From contig CBDFJL010000003.1 in assembly GCA_965248495.1 (NCBI GenBank), positions 186,001 to 250,000 on the forward strand: DNA of 64,000 nucleotides, given 5' to 3'. Origin of the DNA: CAUYXS01 sp965248495 (lineage in GTDB: Bacteria; Chloroflexota; Dehalococcoidia; Lucifugimonadales; Australimonadaceae). Every line of letters begins with the position of its first letter. Position 1 is the first letter of the stretch. Positions 58,672 to 64,000 of the stretch are shown here, piece by piece. Below the pieces are notes generated by a model, which was not told the DNA's origin, did not search any database, and saw only the letters and a list, made by a program, of their open reading frames with translations. The position numbers were made by a program, and so were the translations under genes.

Positions 58672-59618
58672 CCTTCTGTCAGAAGTCGGACCACGAGGGA
58701 ATTACCATCCGGGTCAAACCGGATGAGGAGCTGATCTCATGGCCTGCCCGCATTGTCAGTCGAAGGCTGTTTCGGGCAGAAAGCGACGAACCGCGCTCGG
58801 CTACAAGACCTTCGCCTGTCGCACCTGCAATCGTTGCTTCAACGAGCGCACAGGCCTGCCCTTCAACGCGCTGCAGTTCCCTACCGACGTCGTGGTGCTC
58901 ACCGTCCTCTTGCGCCTGCGCTACAAGCTCGGCTTCCGAGATGCTGCCGAGCTGCTCCTCCAACGGGGATTCGAGGTCAGTTGTGAGACCGTTCGGGCTT
59001 GGGAGTTCCGGTTCGCACCGATGGTTAGCGAGCGTCTTCGGGCGAGACGTTGCGGCACGGCAGGCCAGTCTTGGTACCTAGACGAAACCTACATCAAGGT
59101 CGGCGGTCGCTGGTGTTACCTGTATCGTGCTATCGACCGAGCTGGCAACCTCCTGGACTCCATGCTCAGTGAGCACCGTGATCGGCAGGCAGCCAGGCGC
59201 TTCTTGCGTCGGCTGGTCGCGGGTGCTGAGCGTAAGCCGTTCGTGTGACGACAGACAAGCATCCTGCCTACACGAAGGCGATCCGATGGATCATCGGTCG
59301 CAAGGTCCAGTACCGCCACAGTCAGTATCTGAATAACCGGATGGAGCAGCATCATCGGCCGATCAAAGCAGCGCTACTATCCAATGCTCTGTTTCGGTCG
59401 ATTCGAATCGGCGAGTCGGTTCTGCACCGCATTCGATGAGCTACGCAACTATCTGAGGGTCACAGGTTCAAGGGACAACCGCATAACAGCAGCAGAGAAA
59501 AGGACGGTCTTCAGCGCAAGATGGTCAACACTGATGGCTGAGTTGGCTGTCTAGCCCCAAGTTGGGGTAGGGAATCCTTGGCCCGTCGACGGTGAGTGGA
59601 CTGAGTTCTGACAGAACC
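58672..59618 (+). mobile_element. IS6-like insertion sequence (decayed)
   Basis: Left end CCTTCTGTCAGAAGTCGG (58672-58689) and right end CTGAGTTCTGACAGAACC (59601-59618) are imperfect inverted copies (about 13 of 18) and enclose a broken DDE transposase gene. The size (about 950 bp) is in the range for IS6-family elements. I cannot see a clear target duplication. Confidence 0.65.
58739..59554 (+). pseudogene. IS6-family transposase, two frameshifts
   Basis: The first frame (58739-59248) has a zinc finger (CPHCQ...CRTCNRCF), a helix-turn-helix (RYKLGFRDAAELLLQRGFEV), and the first catalytic Asp in SWYLDETYIKVGGRWCYLYR. It stops where a base is missing. The next frame from GTG 59245 gives TTDKHPAYTKAIRWIIGRKV and YLNNRMEQHHRPIKA with the second Asp and the Glu. 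A further shift near 59365 gives YYPMLCFGRFESASRFCTAF, DELRNYLRV and on to a TAG at 59552-59554. The DDE triad is present but spread over three frames. It cannot make a full protein without frameshifting. Confidence 0.8.
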
Positions 59619-59689
59619 GTTCGACTCCGCTCGAGGGAGCCGGCTGTTGCTTGACAGCCAGTTCTAACAGGAGCTCTCGCCTCGAGTGG

Positions 59690-60064
59690 TCACGATCGCG
59701 CGAGCGACATCCCCCGGAACCACGCGTTTAGGCGCCAGTAACTCCAGCGGAGCCCGAGAAGCTTGCCTATTAAGGCAGCGCCGATTCCTGAACCGAGCGC
59801 AAGCCCAATCACAAACCAGACGGTCCAACCTTGTTGCAGGCCCACACCTAAGAGCGAGACGAATGCCGTAAGGAACCCGAGGCTGGCCCAGATACACGCA
59901 CAGTCGTTGAAGAGGTACTCAAGATCCTTGGCCGCTCGTTGCCGTTCCGGTTCGGTGAGCCCTGGAAGCGCGACGAGGACTTGATCGACAGAGGCCCGCC
60001 GCAACCAGGTAACCAAGCGTGCGCCTCGTTCCAGATCTCGGGCGTCCCTCAGCGTTAGCCTCAT
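59690..60064 (-). CDS. Hypothetical membrane protein
   Basis: A 124-residue protein. The N-terminal half is soluble, helical (DARDLERGARLVTWLRRASV, LPGLTEPERQRAAKDLEYLF), followed by two membrane helices (IWASLGFLTAFVSLLGVGLQ; WTVWFVIGLALGSGIGAALI) and a basic tail. No strong ribosome site visible. No family recognised. 59619-59689 to its left shows nothing. Confidence 0.55.
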   Translation of the reverse strand: MRLTLRDARDLERGARLVTWLRRASVDQVLVALPGLTEPERQRAAKDLEYLFNDCACIWASLGFLTAFVSLLGVGLQQGWTVWFVIGLALGSGIGAALIGKLLGLRWSYWRLNAWFRGMSLARS

Positions 60065-60179
60065 ATCCGGCCTGCGTTAAAGGGCGAGGTCAGGGCTTCG
60101 GCCGTGGGTCCCCGCTGTAGGCGTGGAACGCCTTTGTTCTGTTTGAGCGCACTTCGTGGTTGGAATATCTCCACATTCA

Positions 60180-60497
60180 TCACACGAGCCAGCAGAAGAA
60201 GATGAGTTTCGGTACCCAGATGAGTACCCAGACGATGATTCGGATAAGAACCCAGACGATGAACATCACGACGACGGTCACCCACTTGACCACCCACACG
60301 ACGAACCTGACCAGACGAGTGACCACCCAGACGATCACCTGAACTGTGTAGGTGTAGAGGAGGCAGATCCAACTGACCAGCCAATGCCAAGTAGCGCAAG
60401 TCCTAGTTCGTACCGTTCGTTGACGGGTGTGCTGACGCTGCTCCCACCGCACAACCCTTTGCGACTGTCGCTCTAGGAATTCCTTCCACTCAATCAT
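60180..60497 (-). CDS. Tryptophan/valine-rich membrane protein
   Basis: About 105 residues from ATG 60497, which overlaps the stop of the gene before it (ATGATTGA), a coupling arrangement. After a basic helix (EWKEFLERQSQRVVRWEQRQ) come consecutive short units like VQVIVWVVTRLVRFVVWVVK then WVTVVVMFIVWVLIRIIVWV and LIWVPKLIFFCW, with Trp every seven to eight residues and regularly spaced Arg/Lys. It could insert as short amphipathic helices. I know no function; such W-rich repeats occur in small bacterial proteins near defence or envelope genes. 60065-60179 has no gene. Confidence 0.55.
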   Translation of the reverse strand: MIEWKEFLERQSQRVVRWEQRQHTRQRTVRTRTCATWHWLVSWICLLYTYTVQVIVWVVTRLVRFVVWVVKWVTVVVMFIVWVLIRIIVWVLIWVPKLIFFCWLV

Positions 60498-61044
60498 CTT
60501 CTCCCAGAGCCACTGGGTGAAACTGAGCAGGATTGGTTCGTACCAGCGCACCCAGCCGCAGATTGCAATTCACACCCGCGACGATCAGCGGCCCAAGGAA
60601 CGCAAGAGCGGCGATCAGAATCGCCACTAGTGAGCCCAACAAAATGAGGATGATGAGAAGAGTCAGTAACGGTCCGGTCACAGTCAGCGCAAGGATCGCG
60701 AGCAGTTCTGTGATCAACGCTGCCAGAATCGCCAGGAGGAAGAGCAAGAAAGCGACGAACCACTCGCCGGGGCTTCGGCCGAGGAACTTGCCTACGGCGT
60801 AGACGACCGCGCCAGCGCCAATTGCCGACTCAACTAGAAGACCGACGGCCCCGGCCAGGCTGGCTCCGTCGACCAACGCCTGCCAGAAGCCAACCTCGGA
60901 AACTTGGTCTAAGAAATCGCTGAGGGGACTCCCTGTGAAGGTATTGATCAGCGCCGCTGCGGCCACAAGGGCAACCAGCAGCCCGACTCCCCAGCCTTTC
61001 GAGAGCTGAATACCACTTGTTTCTGGGACGGGCTCTCGATTCAT
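60490..61044 (-). CDS. Hypothetical membrane protein
   Basis: A 184-residue protein with five or six helices: WGVGLLVALVAAAALINTFT, FWQALVDGASLAGAVGLLVE, AIGAGAVVYAVGKFLG, WFVAFLLFLLAILAALITEL, LLTLLIILILLGSLVAILIA, ALAFLGPLIVAGVNC. Its stop overlaps the start of the W-rich gene. No family recognised, but the pair looks like one translational unit. Confidence 0.6.
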   Translation of the reverse strand: MNREPVPETSGIQLSKGWGVGLLVALVAAAALINTFTGSPLSDFLDQVSEVGFWQALVDGASLAGAVGLLVESAIGAGAVVYAVGKFLGRSPGEWFVAFLLFLLAILAALITELLAILALTVTGPLLTLLIILILLGSLVAILIAALAFLGPLIVAGVNCNLRLGALVRTNPAQFHPVALGEDD

Positions 61045-61393
61045 ATAGGGCCTCCGAGTGTGGACTACCTAGGTGGCAGAATAAGCCGTCGGGCTACGGT
61101 AGAGAATCAGCCGTGTTCACCGTAGGAGTACCTAAAGCGATGTGGCGTCCAACCGATCGTGGCTGCCTCGAATGCACGAGGGAGCTATCCTCCTATCCGC
61201 CATTGCCTCCGGCTGATTCAGCCAGCCGGCTGACCAAGGCGGCAGGCAAGGATCAGCCACCGGCCGTGATATCGCATGATGGGGCAAAGGCGCGATCAGC
61301 GGTTGTCACGCTGGGATGTCTCGATCCAGCTGAGCGAGACGCGAGTTGCCATCGAACCGGGTCGAACGCGAGTCTCCCTTCGATCCCCTCGCC
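61045..61393. other. 349-bp region with a dispersed repeat and no confident gene
   Basis: Contains the repeat at 61238-61347. An open frame on the + strand (GTG/ATG near 61020) has no ribosome site and matches nothing apart from the repeat. It separates two minus-strand gene groups. Confidence 0.4.
61238..61347 (+). repeat. 110-bp repeat shared with 32765-32876
   Basis: GGCGGCAGGCAAGGATCAGC, CACCGGCCGTGATATCGCAT, AAAGGCGCGATCAGCGGTTG, then TGTCTCGATCCAGCTGAGCG. It is nearly identical to the copy at 32.77 kb, 28 kb away, and in the same orientation. Confidence 0.75.
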
Positions 61394-62062
61394 TTACCCA
61401 GACGGGGTTAGGTGTACGAGGCTCGGGATGACGTGAGCTTCGCTCACCTCGCCGCCTTCGACGACGAGGTCGTACGCGAAAGTCAGGGTGTAGGCCCTCC
61501 GGAAGAAGGCGACCCCGAACTCCAGAGGCAACTCAAATGAAACTACCACGTTCATACGATCACCGGACAACTGCCCCGGTGGCCCGATCTCCCAGATGAG
61601 ACGCTCCTCAAGAGCTTTCTCCACTTCGGGGGCGATGACTCGCTCCGCGATGAGAGCGATGACAATAGCTTCCGGGCTCCCAACTGCTAACGCTGCGTTC
61701 GCTATGGTCAGCGCGATCTCCTCCTGCCGTTTGGACGGCCTGGCACCGATACCGGTTCCCAGCCCCGGCTCCACGAGCCAGTTGAACCGCTCCGGGACCG
61801 CCGCCTCAATCTCCTTGACCGCCTGAACCAGCGTGTTGAGCGGGACCCCCAACGTCGCCACCGCTCCAATATCGCTCGCAGTGCCCGTTATTCGGCTGCT
61901 GACCCACACGTCGACGGCGGCGGCAACGGTCGCCTCGGCACTCCCGGGGGGCGTGGGTGTCGGCGCGGGCGCCGCGCACGCATCGACGCAACACAGAACG
62001 GTCACGGCCGCAAGCAATGCCATAACACGGTGCTGGTGCGGTAGCGCGAGCGTCAGGCTCAC
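61394..62062 (-). CDS. Lipoprotein of unknown function
   Basis: A 222-residue protein. The signal (LLAAVTVLCCVDACAAPAPT) has Cys in a lipobox-like context, then a Pro/Thr linker and a helix-rich body (LVQAVKEIEAAVPERFNWLV, EEIALTIANAALAVGSPEAI, VIAPEVEKALEERLIWEIGP) and a strand region near the end (LPLEFGVAFFRRAYTLTFAY). Its ATG overlaps the preceding stop by 4 bases. It is the last of the four-gene minus-strand group. Confidence 0.7.
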   Translation of the reverse strand: MSLTLALPHQHRVMALLAAVTVLCCVDACAAPAPTPTPPGSAEATVAAAVDVWVSSRITGTASDIGAVATLGVPLNTLVQAVKEIEAAVPERFNWLVEPGLGTGIGARPSKRQEEIALTIANAALAVGSPEAIVIALIAERVIAPEVEKALEERLIWEIGPPGQLSGDRMNVVVSFELPLEFGVAFFRRAYTLTFAYDLVVEGGEVSEAHVIPSLVHLTPSG

Positions 62063-62613
62063 CCCAACTTGCTGAGGGGGTACAGCTGCTCGAACTGCAG
62101 GCTCGCGTCGTGTTCGACGCAGTAGTCCCAGATGTGGTCAGGGTCAGCGGCGTTCGGAGGCACGCCAAAGTCCTTCCCGATGTCGTCGAAGGCGTAAGCA
62201 ACCACCCAGCTGCAGATCGGGTAGTTGTCCACCATTGCCAACCGCCTGAAGAGGTACCGCCCGCCTGCGAGGCGGTCGAGGCCATGGGCGACGATCTTCA
62301 ACCACCCGTAGCTGCGGCCGACATACTCCGCCGCCTTCGCCGCCACGCTGTCCGCGCTCGTATCGTCGAGGCCACGCCACCGGTAGATTGCGATCTGGGC
62401 ACGGTTGCCGCTCCCGTACTGATCAGCCAGCGCGTGCCGGCGCACCTTGGCAAGCGCCTCGACGATGTCCTGTTGGTCGACCATGACCCCACAATGATTG
62501 ACCCTCGTACGCCGTTCGCCCGCCGTCCGGGTGGACTGTCGAATCAGCCAACCAAACAGTCCCTGCGACCGGACCAAGACGATATCCCCAGCACGAAGTT
62601 CGAGCTCAGCCAT
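62059..62613 (-). CDS. Permuted NlpC/P60 (YiiX/YebB-type) papain-like protein
   Basis: A 184-residue protein. It opens with LRAGDIVLVRSQGLFGWLIR and then RVNHCGVMVDQQDIVEAL, matching the G-D-I-L-x...S-H-V-G segment of circularly permuted NlpC/P60 proteins (here N-H-C-G with the His), and later YVGRSYGWLKIVAHGLDRLA and YPICSWVVAYAFDDIG with the nucleophile Cys. In this family these proteins act on peptidoglycan peptides, lipids or protein amides; the permuted group is frequent in lipid-related and conflict systems. It overlaps its neighbours by 4 and 8 bases. Confidence 0.82.
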   Translation of the reverse strand: MAELELRAGDIVLVRSQGLFGWLIRQSTRTAGERRTRVNHCGVMVDQQDIVEALAKVRRHALADQYGSGNRAQIAIYRWRGLDDTSADSVAAKAAEYVGRSYGWLKIVAHGLDRLAGGRYLFRRLAMVDNYPICSWVVAYAFDDIGKDFGVPPNAADPDHIWDYCVEHDASLQFEQLYPLSKLG

Positions 62614-63365
62614 CTCGTCCCTCAGTCGGACGGGCAGGAGCGGAGGGGTCTTGGTCCGGCTTCACATGCTCGTCGATCAGCCGGACTGCATTGTTCGTCG
62701 CGTCCCGAATGTCCTTGTTCACCCGTTCGATCTGGTCGAGCTCTTTTAGCGAAAAGGCTCTCAGGTGCCCAAGCTCACTGGCGAACCCGGTCAGTACCAG
62801 GCGGATCTGCGCATGGTTGGCGTTCGCCTGGCGCAGGCCCTTCCTGGCGAGGGTGTAGAGCGAGGTCAGCGTGCTGATCACGCCTCCTCCTCCGAACACG
62901 CTTGCAACAATCGTGTCGTTCAGGTTGTCGTTCCGAACGGCGGCGACCAGGCCGACGACTATGAGCGCGACACCGATCACGAAGGTACCGACGCTGAGCC
63001 CCACGATGGCCCGGAACGTGAGTTCTGGGTTGCGTATCGCCTCGCCAAAGAACTGACGTGTCACCGCCTCCGCATGGACGGTAGAGGCCATCTCAGCGTT
63101 GTCCTTGACCTTCGCCGCGGTACGGCTGGCCACATCCTCCCGGAGCGAGTCCACCTTTTGGTTCGCACGGAGCCCCATCGGCCCCCGGCCTCGGACGACC
63201 TGCGCGACCGCACCCCTCTGGTCCCCCCTTCAGGAACCGAGAACGGAGTCGCGGGTTCGCGATCAGCTGTTCTGCGAGTTCGTCTGCCTTAGGGTCAACA
63301 CCGTCACGGTCTTTTCCATCTGCCGATCGGTCCATCGGGGCTCCTTCCGGTCCGTGCTCGGTCAC
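62606..63365 (-). CDS. Two-helix membrane protein, frameshifted at a homopolymer
   Basis: Reading from GTG 63365 gives DPKADELAEQLIANPRLRSR, FLKG; a C6 run at 63223-63228 then shifts the frame. With five bases the protein continues DQRGAVAQVVRGRG, MGLRANQKVDSLREDVASRT and on to TIVASVFGGGGVISTLTSLY. Two helices (IVGLSVGTFVIGVALIVVGL; a glycine-rich one) are followed by a soluble helix (YTLARKGLRQANANHAQIRL). That resembles the membrane domain linked to TRADD-N-like proteins in cyanobacterial conflict systems, but this is a pattern-level guess. The overlap with both neighbours (GTGA at 63362-63365; 8 bases at 62606-62613) argues for one intact operon. Confidence 0.7.
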
Positions 63366-64000
63366 CGATCGAGCGCGGGTGTCGCCTCAGACTCCTGCTC
63401 GGCGGTCCAGTCGCAGAACTTGGAGAGACCGCCGGTAGCCAAGATGAGCACGACTGCGGCCACCAACGGTGAGGCCGGGCCACCCAGCCAAGGGACGGCC
63501 AGGGCGATGTAGCCGGCCAAAGAAGCGGCGGACGCAGACGTCAGGGTCTGCTCAACGGACAGGTTGAAGCGGTTGTTGCGTACCTCCCCAACAGCCGCAT
63601 CCACGTGCCGGGCCACATTGGGCTCGCCGCAAATCCGGTCTCTAAGAGACCGAGCCATGAACTTGAACAACCCCAACTCGTAATGAGCGGCCTCGGCGAA
63701 TGCCTTCACGCTCGACTGCCCAGACTCGGTACCCAGTTCCGCTAGTGCAGCGTACTGCCAATTGGTTGCAGCCTCGGGGGTCTCCAGCAGCCGACCATCC
63801 AGCTCCCATTCCCGTCGCGTGCCCGTCTGCGTGTGCTCCGGGTCCGCCGCGTGTGGCTCGGCGAACGGCTCCTTGACGATGACACCCATGAGCCTCGCGA
63901 TGCGGACCAGGCGCTCATCTTCTGTCCGGTCAGGGTCCGCCAGAAGCGCATCTAGCCCTAGGCCGTACTCCTCAATAGCAAAGCGTTCCAGGGTCTTGGC
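63362..64000 (-). CDS. Membrane protein of unknown function (5' end beyond window)
   Basis: The frame is open from the right edge to TGA 63362. It starts in the window with AKTLERFAIEEYGLGLDALL and continues RLVRIARLMGVIVKEPFAEP and WQYAALAELGTESGQSSVKA. Near the C-terminus there are two helices (LTSASAASLAGYIALAVPWL; SPLVAAVVLILATGGLSKFC) and a final acidic tail. Its stop overlaps the next gene's start (GTGA). It is probably the first or second gene of the operon that includes the NlpC/P60 protein. No family recognised. Confidence 0.65.
   Translation of the reverse strand, partial: AKTLERFAIEEYGLGLDALLADPDRTEDERLVRIARLMGVIVKEPFAEPHAADPEHTQTGTRREWELDGRLLETPEAATNWQYAALAELGTESGQSSVKAFAEAAHYELGLFKFMARSLRDRICGEPNVARHVDAAVGEVRNNRFNLSVEQTLTSASAASLAGYIALAVPWLGGPASPLVAAVVLILATGGLSKFCDWTAEQESEATPALDR

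Noticed and set aside
58739..59439. Programmed frameshifting in the IS transposase
   Set aside because: No slippery heptamer is visible at 59243, and a second, later shift near 59365 is needed too, so decay or base errors are the simpler reading.
61017..61436. A 139-codon plus-strand gene
   Set aside because: No ribosome site, composition not protein-like outside the dispersed repeat, and the repeat part alone explains the similarity to 32.8 kb.

Overview
The window is high-GC, gene-dense bacterial DNA. Its gene content is what I would expect of a Chloroflexota genome of the SAR202 / Dehalococcoidia type: amidohydrolase-2 proteins, an F420-type luciferase-like oxidoreductase, a Ddn-type deazaflavin nitroreductase, a CO-dehydrogenase-type molybdenum hydroxylase, a GMC oxidoreductase, many MFS exporters, a DUF3179 protein and a MalT-type LuxR regulator. 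This placement is inferred from families only; the window has no rRNA or complete tRNA gene.

The dominant structural feature is a family of direct repeats. One intact serine recombinase lies at 50490-51965. The last 45-340 bp of that gene recur at least 13 more times between 6.8 and 56.7 kb, near 6.9, 12.8, 15.7, 16.2, 19.6, 22.2, 24.0, 25.2, 34.0, 40.2, 49.0, 55.3 and 56.6 kb. Every copy is on the + strand, is eroded to a different degree, and lies between unrelated genes. Five sites resembling the 3' end of a tmRNA gene (near 14.3, 16.3, 31.45, 42.2 and 56.7 kb) and two tRNA 3'-end fragments (23.7 and 50.4 kb) are interspersed, and several directly adjoin recombinase ends. I read the 7-57 kb region as an accretion island: repeated same-orientation insertions that left recombinase 3' ends as punctuation between short gene blocks.

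Layout. 1-6.4 kb: a NarL-type sensor kinase with a broken glycine-betaine-type binding protein, an MMPL/RND exporter and a VTT membrane protein. 6.6-25.3 kb: a catabolic block of nitroreductase, MFS proteins, an LigB-type dioxygenase, two amidohydrolases, a duplicated EctC-like cupin, a FAD monooxygenase, DUF3179, a molybdenum hydroxylase and an LLM oxidoreductase, cut by seven recombinase remnants. 25.8-33.8 kb: a two-component pair, a TPR lipoprotein, secreted repeat proteins, an APH-fold kinase and a LicD-like protein. 34.2-39 kb: a MalT/LuxR regulator followed by a run of small overlapping genes. 39.2-48.9 kb: alpha/beta hydrolase, GMC oxidoreductase, MFS, a lipoprotein-thioredoxin fusion, a tandem nitroreductase and an AsnC-type sensor domain. 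49-58.4 kb: the intact recombinase, repeat-bearing and membrane proteins, and an LppX-like lipoprotein. 58.7-59.6 kb: a decayed IS6-like element. 59.7-64 kb: minus-strand membrane proteins and a tightly overlapping four-gene group with a permuted NlpC/P60 protein.

Two observations deserve a first check. One is the recombinase-tail array with tmRNA- and tRNA-end scars. The other is an in-frame TGA in the DUF3179 gene, exactly at the first cysteine of its CxxC motif and followed by a GGTT-loop hairpin, which makes it a candidate selenoprotein. Several genes carry frameshifts, two of them at homopolymer tracts (2711 and 63224), so some breaks may be assembly errors.
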